A stretch of DNA of 44,463 nt from Alphaproteobacteria bacterium. GTDB lineage: Bacteria > Pseudomonadota > Alphaproteobacteria > Caulobacterales > Caulobacteraceae. The stretch covers positions 1 through 44,463 of the forward strand of contig QBLX01000013.1 of the NCBI GenBank assembly GCA_003241825.1. Reading direction: 5' to 3'. A model generated the notes under the pieces. It saw only the letters and a list, made by a program, of their open reading frames with translations. It made no database searches and was not told the origin of the DNA. A program made the position numbers and the translations under genes. Below are positions 29,007 through 40,375 of this stretch, piece after piece. The first letter of the stretch is position 1. Each line of letters opens with the position of its first letter.

Positions 29007-31837
29007 TGTTTCCGCTCCGTATAAGCAATATCGAAGGTCGGCGGATGCGTGGAAAAGGTATATTCGTTATAGAAGCGGTCATTCGCCATATTCGCCCATT
29101 TCCGCCAGAATAACTGCGTATCCTGTGGTCGTGGTGGTTTTACGGCACTCACCGACTCGTAATGCATCAGTTCTGCGTTTGGTTCATAGACTATGTAGAA
29201 ACCACTCTCCGAAACCTTGTAGCTAAAATCGATATCATTGAAATCAATCGGAAGATCTTCTGAATAACCGCCCACGCTCCAGAAGTCCCGCGCTCTCATC
29301 ATGGATACGGCACCCGTCACCGCCATGTAATTGCGTACGCCGCTAGTGCTGAAGGCGTATCCGATATCGCCGCGTGGCTTGCCGCGTCTTACATGATCCG
29401 GCAGTCCGTCGCAGAGTACGACTCCGACATGCTGCAAAGTATCGTTCGGGTAGACAAGCTTGGCGCCAACCAGTCCGACGTGCGGCTTCTCAAGGTGACC
29501 GAGCATTCGTTCGATCCAATCGTCAACCAGTGGTTCGATATCGTCGTTAAGGATCATCAGTACATCGCCGGAAGCATGCGATGCAGCTATGTTGATCTTC
29601 TTCGCAATATTTACCTCGGGCAGCAAATATGTAACGAATTTTAGTCGGTCGATCTTGATATGTCTGATCCGGTCACGATCGAAATCGCCGTTGTCAACGA
29701 CGATGAACTCGATGTTTTTGTAGGTCGATCGTGTCGTGATGGATTCAAGGCATGCTACGATTAGGTCGATCCGGGTGCCCTCATAATCGATGACGCGCGC
29801 AGCCGTCGGAATAAGCATGGACACCAGCGGCTCGTTAGCGACGCAGATCTTTACGTCGTAGCAATCTGTGCCCGGTACAGCCACCGTCACGACGCCATTG
29901 CGACCGGTCCGTTGCAGGCGGCCTGCGACGGCGCGCATGTCCGAGGCCTGCTTCTCGTGCAGAGTCTTCTTGGACCCACCGACCGGGCGACCGAGGAGGA
30001 CGCGGTCAATATGGGTTATTCGGGATGCGTGTTCGGTGAAGCGGAGGATCAGATCGTATCGGCTCTCCACCTCGCTTAGAAGGCCCGCCGCCAGTGATAG
30101 ATTGAAACAGGCCGCTGGCCCGATATAGTCGAACGTCTCCAGATAGTCGGGGCTCCAGGCCGGTTTGTGCATGGGTTGATAGTGGCGGTGGTCAAGCGCC
30201 ACTTCGTGATCGAAATAGATGAGGTCGAGATCTGGATCGGCATTCAACGCAGCGGCAAGTTCGTACAGCGCGTCCGGCATCAGCACATCGCCGGCGTCGA
30301 GCCACAGGAAATACGATCGCACGGTCGTCTCGCTGTCCGCGATCCCCGCCGCCGCTGTGAGAGAGTCTGCCACATGTAGACTCGGATAGAGTTGCTTCTC
30401 CAGACTGTTCCGTGTGGCCGCCACCGCCCGCCCGCCGTCACCGTTGATCACGACCACGAAATGCGGTTTGACTGTCATTATCTCTATATGGCGCATAATC
30501 TCCGGCAACTCGTACCGCCGGTAATTGTTTTGTGTCGCCCGATGTACGTCATAGGGCCCGAACGCAGAATAGCGCGACGGATTCTGCGGCATGACGTGGT
30601 GCAGAAACTCAGCAAGCGGCAACAGACCGTGTCTGACTGCCGCAGAGTTTGCGACGGCGATATCCTCCGTCGTGAAGAACGGATGGGGATCGTGACCGAG
30701 CGCCGCACCTTCCGTGATATAATGGGCGAGTGGATTCAGGCCTTGGCGATTCGCCTCTGGATAGGCAGACAGATACCAGCGCGTGTCGAAAACCCGGTTG
30801 GGATTGCGTGCCTCGGCGACACCGTGCATCAAAAAATGCTGGAATGGATCGCCGCCGGATGCCGCGACATCGCGATATGTCTCCAGATACCAGTCCCGCT
30901 CGAACAGCAGAGAGTCAAGGATGATGTCAGCTTGGACGTCTAGTGGCATGGCGGCGTCGCTCAGGCGCGCTAAATGCTTGTGCTCCCTTAGTATCTCATG
31001 GCTGAAAATGTTGTCACCGAAAATTGCGCGGCGGATTTGATGCCAGGACGCTGCCTTGGCAATTTGCGCTCGTGTCGTTGATGCCATCGGAAGGCGGGTG
31101 ACAATCCAATTCTTATGTTTCGCCTCAGGCCGCGAAGCAAAACATTCGCCTTGGGGAGACTGTCCAGCCATGATTGTATCATAGACCTTCAGCCTGAATT
31201 CCAGCGAACCGATGATTTCGTTCGCGACGTCGCCGATGGGATGACCGATCCGACCGTCAGTCCTTCGGATCTCTTCGCTTTGGATCTCCCACGGGCGACC
31301 GAGGAGCACTTCGTACAGTGCCGCCAGATCCTCTGTGCACGTAGCGATCCTCGCAAGTCGCGCCGCCGGTGCCGAACCGAGTTGCGAAGCGACGGCCTTA
31401 ATCCCCAGAACCGTTTCCTCAAACACAGGATCGCCGAAGATCGTACGATGTATCTCGTACCAACAAGTACATTCCCAGATCGACACAAGGCTTGACGGCG
31501 ACAACGGCAAGCGCAGTGTGATCCAATCCCGATGATCGGCGCTCGGTATGGATTCGAACACGGTGCCTTCCAGCCGCCTGCCCGCAATCATCGTGTGAAA
31601 CACGGTGACGACGAACTCTTGGGAGCGGATGAACAGACTTGCGACATCGGCGACATGCTGTCCCAGCCTGTCATCCGCAAGACGTTCCTGCTTATTCCCG
31701 GTTTCCCATTCGCGGCCGAGGAATATCCGATAGAAAAATGCCAGATCGTTTGCGTTCACGACTGAAATCGACGACAGGCCAAAGTCGTGAGTTTCGGTTT
31801 GAACTATACTATTCAGCTCGCTTGATAAATTTTCCAC
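29003..31837 (-). CDS. large GT2 glycosyltransferase with DUF4214-like and WYL-type repeats
   Basis: 944 aa. Two related ~130-residue units at ~25-150 and ~165-290 each begin with a DUF4214-like helix pair (FFYRIFLGREWE...SQEF and LYEVLLGRPWE...SLEF). Residues ~305-425 carry tandem FDTRWYLSAYPEAN/FLMHGVAEARNP repeats common in rhamnan-type glycosyltransferases. A GT2 domain occupies ~670-900 (NIEFIVVDNGD, VLMILNDDIEPLVDDW, IDFNDIDFSYKVSESG). It is the first gene of the minus-strand operon that continues through 23567. The promoter should lie in 31838-32101. It is probably a chain-elongating transferase, and the sugar is unknown. Confidence 0.84.
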   Translation of the reverse strand: MENLSSELNSIVQTETHDFGLSSISVVNANDLAFFYRIFLGREWETGNKQERLADDRLGQHVADVASLFIRSQEFVVTVFHTMIAGRRLEGTVFESIPSADHRDWITLRLPLSPSSLVSIWECTCWYEIHRTIFGDPVFEETVLGIKAVASQLGSAPAARLARIATCTEDLAALYEVLLGRPWEIQSEEIRRTDGRIGHPIGDVANEIIGSLEFRLKVYDTIMAGQSPQGECFASRPEAKHKNWIVTRLPMASTTRAQIAKAASWHQIRRAIFGDNIFSHEILREHKHLARLSDAAMPLDVQADIILDSLLFERDWYLETYRDVAASGGDPFQHFLMHGVAEARNPNRVFDTRWYLSAYPEANRQGLNPLAHYITEGAALGHDPHPFFTTEDIAVANSAAVRHGLLPLAEFLHHVMPQNPSRYSAFGPYDVHRATQNNYRRYELPEIMRHIEIMTVKPHFVVVINGDGGRAVAATRNSLEKQLYPSLHVADSLTAAAGIADSETTVRSYFLWLDAGDVLMPDALYELAAALNADPDLDLIYFDHEVALDHRHYQPMHKPAWSPDYLETFDYIGPAACFNLSLAAGLLSEVESRYDLILRFTEHASRITHIDRVLLGRPVGGSKKTLHEKQASDMRAVAGRLQRTGRNGVVTVAVPGTDCYDVKICVANEPLVSMLIPTAARVIDYEGTRIDLIVACLESITTRSTYKNIEFIVVDNGDFDRDRIRHIKIDRLKFVTYLLPEVNIAKKINIAASHASGDVLMILNDDIEPLVDDWIERMLGHLEKPHVGLVGAKLVYPNDTLQHVGVVLCDGLPDHVRRGKPRGDIGYAFSTSGVRNYMAVTGAVSMMRARDFWSVGGYSEDLPIDFNDIDFSYKVSESGFYIVYEPNAELMHYESVSAVKPPRPQDTQLFWRKWANMANDRFYNEYTFSTHPPTFDIAYTERKH

Positions 31838-32101
31838 GGCCTACCAGTCAAGACAATAATCTAAAGTATGAACGTTATGACGCCTAGATGCTAAAACGTT
31901 CGTACGAAAGCGTTGGTCAATCTCTTAAGGTAATTTGAGGCCCGATCCACTGTGTAAGAGGAGGCGCTCAACTAAACCAATTTTATAATCTAAGCTTGAA
32001 ATAACGATAACAGTTTTTTGTGACGATTTCAATGGTGGTCGAATTTGACCGGTGATTTGCGTTAGCCATAGTCAAAAAGACACCAGTAGGTAGCTTAATC
32101 T
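31838..32101. other. AT-rich intergenic region, GT operon promoter
   Basis: 264 bp upstream of the 944-aa gene and downstream of the reductase stop. It is AT-richer than the neighbourhood and contains a 10-bp palindrome TTCGTACGAA at 31899-31908, a possible operator. No gene was seen. Confidence 0.45.
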
Positions 32102-32965
32102 CTAGACGATGGCCGATACATAGTCCGCCAGCGCCTCTTGCCACGGTCGGAGCGATACGCTGGCGGCTTCTGCCTTACTGCAATCAAGTACAGAATAGGC
32201 AGGCCGCCGCGCCGGGGCATAGCTTCCGCCCCGATTCACGCCAACGACCTGGCTCGAGACAGAGGCGGTTCGATAGATTTCCGCGGTGAAGGTCGCCCAG
32301 TCGCAAGACCCGCTGTTCGTAAGGTGATAGAGGCCCGGTGCCGCCCCATTTTCCAGCAAATTCAGGATGCCGTCCGCTAGATCGGCGGCCGATGTCGGCG
32401 TGCAGACCAGATCGCTTCCGACTTCGATAATCCTTTTCGTCGTTGCGTCGGCAAGGCGCGCCAGCACGAAATTGCCGGATTTCTGCCGGCTCGGCGCATG
32501 CCCGTAGAGTCCGCACGAGCGAATGACGAAAGCGCCCTCGGGATGCGCCGAAAGCGCCGCTCGCTCGCCCGCTACCTTCGATATGCCGTAAGCTTGGATG
32601 GGATTGGCCGCATCGCTTTCGAGATAAGGGATGCGACCTGCGCCATCGAACGCATAATCGGTCGAAACCGTGACGAAGCGTGCGTCGATCCGTTCTGCGG
32701 CTTTCGCCAGGACGGAGACCGCCAAGGCATTCACCGCGAGCGCGTCAGCGAACCGTGTCTCGCAAAGATCGACGACATGGAAGGCGCTGCAGTTTACGAT
32801 CAGATCGGGGAGGGAGGCCTCGACGGCAGCGGACAGCGCTTGGGCATCGAACGCATCGAGCCTCGTCCTGGACGGGGCGGTGATGTCCCACCCATGCTCC
32901 CCTTGCCGCCACAACTCCGTTCCGAGCTGGCCGGAGCCGCCAATCAGGAGGGCGCGCCTCTTCAT
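32102..32965 (-). CDS. NDP-4-keto-6-deoxysugar reductase (RmlD/RfbD-like)
   Basis: 287 aa SDR-type reductase. Motifs are GGSGQLG (NAD(P) binding, ~8-14), VTVSTDYAFDG and the catalytic YGISK (~residue 128). It reduces the 4-keto group of an activated 6-deoxyhexose. The open frame runs back to 33565, but ATG 32965 (MKRRALLIGG) begins exactly at the nucleotide-binding strand and overlaps the epimerase stop as ATGA (32962-32965). No RmlA or RmlB is present nearby, so the substrate may be a CDP-sugar from rfbF/rfbG rather than dTDP-rhamnose. Confidence 0.86.
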   Translation of the reverse strand: MKRRALLIGGSGQLGTELWRQGEHGWDITAPSRTRLDAFDAQALSAAVEASLPDLIVNCSAFHVVDLCETRFADALAVNALAVSVLAKAAERIDARFVTVSTDYAFDGAGRIPYLESDAANPIQAYGISKVAGERAALSAHPEGAFVIRSCGLYGHAPSRQKSGNFVLARLADATTKRIIEVGSDLVCTPTSAADLADGILNLLENGAAPGLYHLTNSGSCDWATFTAEIYRTASVSSQVVGVNRGGSYAPARRPAYSVLDCSKAEAASVSLRPWQEALADYVSAIV

Positions 32966-33501
32966 GCGTTTAAAGCCTCGAAGCGCGGCCAGTCGCGATC
33001 CTGAGTGGAGATGGCCGACACAGGTAACGGCCAGTGGATGCCGAAGGCCGGATCGTCCCAACAAAGGCCCGCACCCATGCCGGGCTTGAAGGAGGGCGTA
33101 ATCAAATAGATCAGTTCGGTCTCGCCTTGCAGCGTCTGGAAGCCATGAGCGAAGCCCGCAGGGATATAGAGCGCCAGCCCGTTTGCTGCGGAAAGATCGA
33201 AGGCTTGCCACTGGCCATAGGTCGGCTCGCCCGGCCTGAGGTCCACCACAATGTCGCTGACCGCCCCACGGGTACAGCGCACGAGCTTCGTCTCGGCGTG
33301 CGGCGGGTGTTGGTAATGCATGCCGCGTACCGTTCCCGCCGTCGCGTTGAAGGAGATGCTCGCCTGCGGGAAGCGCGATTCTAGCCCCTCGCGCCCGAAC
33401 GCCTCTTCGCAGAAGGTCCGCGCAAAATGACCACGTTCGTCCTTCATGCGTTCGGGGTGCACGACCAGGAGTCCGTTGAACAGGGTCCGTTCGAACCGCA
33501 T
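32962..33501 (-). CDS. NDP-4-keto-6-deoxysugar 3,5-epimerase (RmlC/RfbC-like)
   Basis: 179 aa cupin-fold epimerase. It shows HFARTFCEEAFG, SFNATAGTVRGMHYQ (conserved His), DIVVDLR and IPAGFAHGFQTL. It acts on a 4-keto-6-deoxyhexose nucleotide. The frame extends to 33561, but ATG 33501 (MRFERTLFNG) has AGGGG just upstream and matches family length. It lies 8 bp after the C-methyltransferase stop. With the neighbouring methyltransferase and reductase it forms a branched-deoxysugar cassette. Confidence 0.86.
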   Translation of the reverse strand: MRFERTLFNGLLVVHPERMKDERGHFARTFCEEAFGREGLESRFPQASISFNATAGTVRGMHYQHPPHAETKLVRCTRGAVSDIVVDLRPGEPTYGQWQAFDLSAANGLALYIPAGFAHGFQTLQGETELIYLITPSFKPGMGAGLCWDDPAFGIHWPLPVSAISTQDRDWPRFEALNA

Positions 33502-33509
33502 GTCCGCCC

Positions 33510-34760
33510 CTACTCGACGACCTGGAGGGACGGGATGGGCACGACGAAACGCCCCCCCCAACCACGAATGAAGGCCAGTTGTTCCATCACCTCTTCCTTG
33601 ATGTTCCAGGGAAGGATCAGGACATAATCGGGCCGGTCTTGCGCAATGGCTTCAGGAGCTTTCACTGGGATACGGACGCCCGGCAAAAACCGGCCTTGCT
33701 TCATCGGATTGCGATCGACCACATAATCTAGCAAATCCACGCCGACGCCGCAGTAGTTCAGCAGTGTGTTGCCCTTGGCGGCGGCTCCGTAGCCGACGAT
33801 CGACTTGTCTTCCTCTCGAACCGATATCAGGAAGCGCAGCAGGTCGCGCTTCACCCGCCGTACCTTGTCTTCGAAGCCGTCGAAGCCCTCCGGCGTATCG
33901 AACCCACCGGACACTTCCCGCGCCTTCAGCAGCGCCATGGCGTCGGTGACCGGTAGGGCGTCGTTGGCGGCATGGCGCGCAAAGATACGCAGCGATCCCC
34001 CATGAGTGGGGATTTCCTCGACGTCGAAGATCGTCAGCCCTTGGGACGCGAAAACGCGTTCAGCCGTGTGCAGCGAGAAATAGGAGAAGTGCTCATGGTA
34101 GATCGTGTCGAACTGCATTCCCTGGACCAGACGGACGATGTGCGGGAATTCCATCGTGACAACGCCTGCGGGCTTCAGCAGCCGGGCTATCCCACCGACG
34201 AAATCGTTCACGTCCGGCACATGGGCGAGCACGTTGTTGCCGAGTATCAGATCGGCATGCTTATGATTTTGTGCGAGAGTGTCGGCCAGACGCGTCCCAA
34301 AGAAATCGACGATCGTCGATATGCCCTTGGCTTCCGCAGCCTCCGCAGCCTCCGCAACCGTTCGCGACGGATCGATACCCAGGGTCGGGACGCCCCGTTC
34401 CTTGAGGTATTGAAGCAGATAACCGTCGTTAGAAGCTAGTTCGATGACTAGGCTATCCGAATTCAGTGACAGTCGCTTCACGATCATGTCGCAATAGGCT
34501 TTCGCATGAGCGAGCCAACTGTCCGAGAAGGAAGAAAAATAGACATAGTCGTCGAAAATCGCCTCGGCGGAAGCATGTTCAGGTAGCTGGACCAAGGTGC
34601 AGCAGTCGCAGACGTACGTCGTCAGCGGATAGTTCATCTCGCCACGGGCCAGGTCTTCGGGACGCAGGAACGAATTCGACGGCGGAGTTGCGCGCAGGTC
34701 GCAAAATACGCGCGACAAGGTTGCTCCGCAATGGCGGCAAACGTAGTAAGCCTGTGTCAT
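33510..34760 (-). CDS. SAM-dependent C-methyltransferase of deoxysugars
   Basis: 416 aa. The N-terminal zinc-finger-like Cys cluster (VCRHCG, FCDL, VCDCC), SAM motif VIELASNDGYLLQY (~103) and C-terminal IVGYGAAAKGNTLLNY and PGVRIPV segments define the NDP-hexose C-methyltransferase family, which methylates carbon 3 of 4-keto-deoxysugars. TTG 34769 would add three codons. ATG 34760, with GGGAG 9 nt before it, is preferred. It is placed between rfbG and the epimerase, pointing to a 3-C-methyl branched sugar. A GCAGCCTCC-type microrepeat (34329-34356) encodes EAAEAAEA. Confidence 0.87.
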   Translation of the reverse strand: MTQAYYVCRHCGATLSRVFCDLRATPPSNSFLRPEDLARGEMNYPLTTYVCDCCTLVQLPEHASAEAIFDDYVYFSSFSDSWLAHAKAYCDMIVKRLSLNSDSLVIELASNDGYLLQYLKERGVPTLGIDPSRTVAEAAEAAEAKGISTIVDFFGTRLADTLAQNHKHADLILGNNVLAHVPDVNDFVGGIARLLKPAGVVTMEFPHIVRLVQGMQFDTIYHEHFSYFSLHTAERVFASQGLTIFDVEEIPTHGGSLRIFARHAANDALPVTDAMALLKAREVSGGFDTPEGFDGFEDKVRRVKRDLLRFLISVREEDKSIVGYGAAAKGNTLLNYCGVGVDLLDYVVDRNPMKQGRFLPGVRIPVKAPEAIAQDRPDYVLILPWNIKEEVMEQLAFIRGWGGRFVVPIPSLQVVE

Positions 34761-34871
34761 TGATCTCAACTCCCAGAATTCATATCATGCGAAAGCGTGA
34801 CACGCCGCGACCCGGACATTGTCCGACGTGGCCATCCGCCCATCCGCCCATCCTTGCGCCGATGGCCCGCA

Positions 34872-35881
34872 TCAAAGCGCTGCGAGCGCTTCATACATTT
34901 CGATCTGCTCAAAAACGAGACCCTTAGCAGACTCTCCGGCTCCATGGCGTTGCGCCCAGTCGACTGTCCATGACAGTGCATCACGAAGCGACAGCAGAGG
35001 ACGCCAGCCGAGCTCTGCGCGCGCCTTGGCGGCATCAATCGCCAGCAGCCTCGCTTCGTGAGGCCCGCCAGCCCCGCTGTCGAGCCACCGCGCATCGCTC
35101 CCCCATCTCTCGACCATTCGGTCCGCCACCCACGAGACGGGCTGCACGTCCGAAGGATTCGGGCCGAAATTCCATGCACCTGCGAATCTATCGCCGGACT
35201 GTTCGTACAGGCGTTGCGCCAGCATTAGATAGCCGGAGAGGGGCTCCAGCACATGCTGCCACGGCCGCGTCGCATGGGGGTTACGGATCGCAATCGCTTG
35301 GCCGTCTGCAAGCGCCGCGATACAGTCCGGAATTAGACGATCCTTTGCCCAATCGCCGCCGCCGATGACGTTTCCGGCCCTGGCGGTCGCGACACGTGTC
35401 CCCTGCTCGGCGAGGAAGGATCTTAGCCGCCGAGGGAATCGTCCTCGCGATACGGCCAGACCCATTCGCGGTTCAGATACACCTTGTCCGTCGTCACCGA
35501 GACGACCGCCTTGACCGAAGACGTCTGCCGCACGGCCTCCAGCACGTTCATGGTGCCGATGACGTTGGTTGACATTGTCTCGAACGGTTTGTCGTAGGAG
35601 CGGCGGACGAGCGCCTGCGCAGCGAGATGCAGCACGATGTCGGGACGCGCCTCCTGCATCCGTCGGGAGATCGTTCCGATCTCGCGGATATCACCGATGC
35701 CGACGACGGTGTCGTCTCCCGCCACTTCACGCCACAGGCTCGGGCCAGATTCGGGTTCCAGCGCGAAACCCACCGGGATGGCTCCCAGCCGGAGCAGCCA
35801 CAACCAGAGCCAGGCACCTTTGAAGCCCGTCTGCCCTGTCACGAAAACCCGCTTTCCCGCCCAAAAGGAGCGGTCCGGCAT
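34872..35881 (-). pseudogene. rfbG: CDP-glucose 4,6-dehydratase, inactivated by internal deletion
   Basis: The 5' part (from ATG 35881) reads GKRVFVTGQTGFKGAWL, LHLAAQALVRRSYDKP, VVSVTTDKVYLNREWVWPYR up to EDDSLGG and then TAA at 35423-35425. The second part, in another frame, resumes RSFLAEQGTRVATARAGNVIGGGDWAKDRLIPDC and runs to the natural C-terminus at 34872. The expected HDPYSASK segment with the catalytic Tyr and Lys is absent. Total length fits loss of ~55-64 bp (1 mod 3), giving both the deletion and the frameshift. The enzyme would make CDP-4-keto-6-deoxyglucose. Its start overlaps the rfbF stop (TGATG). Confidence 0.88.
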
Positions 35882-36654
35882 CACCAAAGCCGCCAAGGCG
35901 CGTCTCCCTCGGCCCAGAGTTCTTCGAGGTGACGTTTGTCACGCAAGGTGTCCATCGCCTGCCAGAAACCGTGGTGGTAAAAGGCGCGCAGATGCCCGTC
36001 CGCGGCAAGGCCTTCCAGCGGCTCGCGCTCCCAGATGGTTTCATCCCCCGCCACTCGGTCGAGTACGCGCGGATGCAGGACGAAGAAGCCGCCATTGATC
36101 CAACCGCCGTCGCCGGTAGGCTTTTCCTGGAAACCTTGCACGCTGTCACCGTCCAATCTCAACGCGCCGAAACGCCCCCCGGGCTGAACGGAGGTCACCG
36201 TGGCATCGCGCCCGTGGCTTTCGTGGAACGCCGTCAGGGCGCGAACATCGATATTGGCCACTCCGTCGCCGTAGGTCATGTAGAACGGCTCGTCATCGAG
36301 ATAGGAGCGTATGTTTTTCAGGCGCCCACCCGTCATAGTCTGCTCGCCGGTGTTTATAAGCGTTATTTTCCAAGGTTCCACGTCGCGCCGGTGGACGGTC
36401 ATTTTCTGGGTGGACAGGTCCAGTGTCACATCCGAAAGATGCATCGCGTAGTTGGAGAAATACTCCTTGATCACATAGCCTTTGTACCCGAGGCAGATAA
36501 CAAAATCGTTGACCCCGTAAAACGAGAATATCTTCATTATATGCCACAGAATGGGGCGACCGCCGATCTCGATCATGGGCTTGGGACGAAGTTCCGTCTC
36601 TTCGCTAATTCGGGTTCCAAAACCGCCGGCCAGTATTACAGCTTTTTTGAACAC
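35881..36654 (-). CDS. rfbF: glucose-1-phosphate cytidylyltransferase
   Basis: 257 aa, standard length. Motifs are AVILAGGFGTRISEET (nucleotide binding, ~5-20), RPKPMIEIGGRPILW, YMTYGDGVANID and FQEKPTGDGGWINGGFFV. It activates glucose-1-phosphate with CTP to CDP-glucose, the first step of CDP-deoxysugar synthesis. It is intact, in contrast to the following rfbG. It is the first gene of the minus-strand operon ending at 32102. Confidence 0.95.
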   Translation of the reverse strand: MFKKAVILAGGFGTRISEETELRPKPMIEIGGRPILWHIMKIFSFYGVNDFVICLGYKGYVIKEYFSNYAMHLSDVTLDLSTQKMTVHRRDVEPWKITLINTGEQTMTGGRLKNIRSYLDDEPFYMTYGDGVANIDVRALTAFHESHGRDATVTSVQPGGRFGALRLDGDSVQGFQEKPTGDGGWINGGFFVLHPRVLDRVAGDETIWEREPLEGLAADGHLRAFYHHGFWQAMDTLRDKRHLEELWAEGDAPWRLW

Positions 36655-37028
36655 GGTGATCCTAATGGTTCTAAGTTTGAAAATCGACTTGCGATGGGTC
36701 TCTATCGCCGTGTGTGGACCCGATCCAATTTACCACAACCCCGATCGCCTAAGGGAGACAGCCTAGACGCGCGACATCACAGAATTAATAATTTTGGTTG
36801 CCGGACAACATGACACGACGAATTGTAAGGATGGGCATTCGCGTTCAAACGCCGTGGTGTCATGCAAAATTCCCCTCGATATCCAGCCCTTAGGGCACCT
36901 GTTGCCTAGATTCAACAGCCAAATACCCGATCGGGCTCCTGATGAATTCCAGCCTTTGAGCTGATGCAGTCGGGGGAACCTCGATTAACGACGATGGGGA
37001 ACATGCCTGCCGATGTGGTCGGCGTCTG
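36655..37028. other. divergent intergenic region
   Basis: About 370 bp between rfbF (minus) and the methyltransferase (plus). It is AT-richer near 36660-36830. Promoters for both directions are expected. No gene or clear motif was identified. Confidence 0.45.
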
Positions 37029-38000
37029 ATGATCGTTAGTGGACTGATGATGACCAATATACCTACCCTAGTCGATTTGTTCTTCGCGCACAGTGGCAGG
37101 CTCGTTGATAAGTGGGAACAGTACCTCAGCGTCTACGAACAGGAACTCGGCAGTCTTGCCGCCGCAGGCAAGCCGCTTCGATTGCTGGAGGTCGGCGTTC
37201 AGAATGGAGGGTCCCTTGAACTCTGGGCGGATTTCCTGCCGACGGGATCGACCATAATCGGGTTGGATATCGATCCGCGCATCGGCGAACTCGCATTCGA
37301 CAACCCCGGCATAAGCGCGCTCGTGGCGGACGCCACCGATTCTGCAGCGATCGATCGCGCGCTTGGAGACAGGCGTTTCGACATCATCATCGACGACGGA
37401 TCGCACCTCTGCCGGGATGTGCGTGCGACGTTCGAACTGCTCTACCCGCGGTTGGCGCTGGGCGGACGCTTCATCATAGAAGACCTCCATTGCAGCTATT
37501 ATCAAAGTCATGGCGGCTCGTTGAGCGGGCCTAATTCTTCCATAGAATTTCTCAAGGGATTGGTAGACGCACTCAATGCCGATCATCTACCGGAAGGGAG
37601 CGGACCGGTCGAGGAAGTCGACCGACTGCGCGCCTATAACAGGACGGTGGCGCGCGTCTCTTTCTTTGATTCCGTAGCGGTCATCGAGAAACTGCCGCAC
37701 GCGAAGGATCGACATTATCGACGCATTATCAGTGGAGAAAAAGGTGATGTGCAGTCTTTTGGCGACTGGATCGGTTACGCGCCGCTGCCGCACCTCCGTA
37801 TGCTCCTGCTCGGCGAGCCGGCGGCGAAGCAGTTCGAGAAAGACGCGATCAAGCTTATCGAGAATGCACGGAGGGACGCGCTCGCTGCCGTCGCCGAAGC
37901 GAACCAGCATATCGCTGATCTCACCGTCGAGGTCGAGCAATTGACGATCGCGTTGAGCGCATATGCCGTGCCTTCGGCCAGAGTCGAATCGCAAGACTGA
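37029..38000 (+). CDS. class I SAM-dependent methyltransferase
   Basis: 323 aa. LRLLEVGVQNGGSLELW (SAM motif I, ~52), IIGLDIDPRIGE and FDIIIDDGSHLCRDV are the pattern of sugar O-methyltransferases related to the cephalosporin-hydroxylase group found in glycan loci. A C-terminal helical, Ala/Glu-rich segment (~275-315) is probably coiled-coil. Starts at 37029, 37047 or 37050 are all possible and no SD decides between them. It stands alone between rfbF and gmd. Confidence 0.78.
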   Translation: MIVSGLMMTNIPTLVDLFFAHSGRLVDKWEQYLSVYEQELGSLAAAGKPLRLLEVGVQNGGSLELWADFLPTGSTIIGLDIDPRIGELAFDNPGISALVADATDSAAIDRALGDRRFDIIIDDGSHLCRDVRATFELLYPRLALGGRFIIEDLHCSYYQSHGGSLSGPNSSIEFLKGLVDALNADHLPEGSGPVEEVDRLRAYNRTVARVSFFDSVAVIEKLPHAKDRHYRRIISGEKGDVQSFGDWIGYAPLPHLRMLLLGEPAAKQFEKDAIKLIENARRDALAAVAEANQHIADLTVEVEQLTIALSAYAVPSARVESQD

Positions 38001-40263
<2,263 letters not shown>

Positions 40264-40375
40264 GCGGTCGGAGGTTCAGCCATTCCATCGACCGATCTAG
40301 CGCCGACATCTCTGGTCACGACAGTCAGACAGTGCTTTCTGTCCCCAGCTAAGTGGCCGAGTCCGCGACCCTTAC

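Noticed and set aside
34329-34356. GCAGCCTCC microrepeat in the C-methyltransferase gene
   Set aside because: Only about three short units encoding a helical EAAEAAEA stretch. Ordinary slippage-prone coding sequence.
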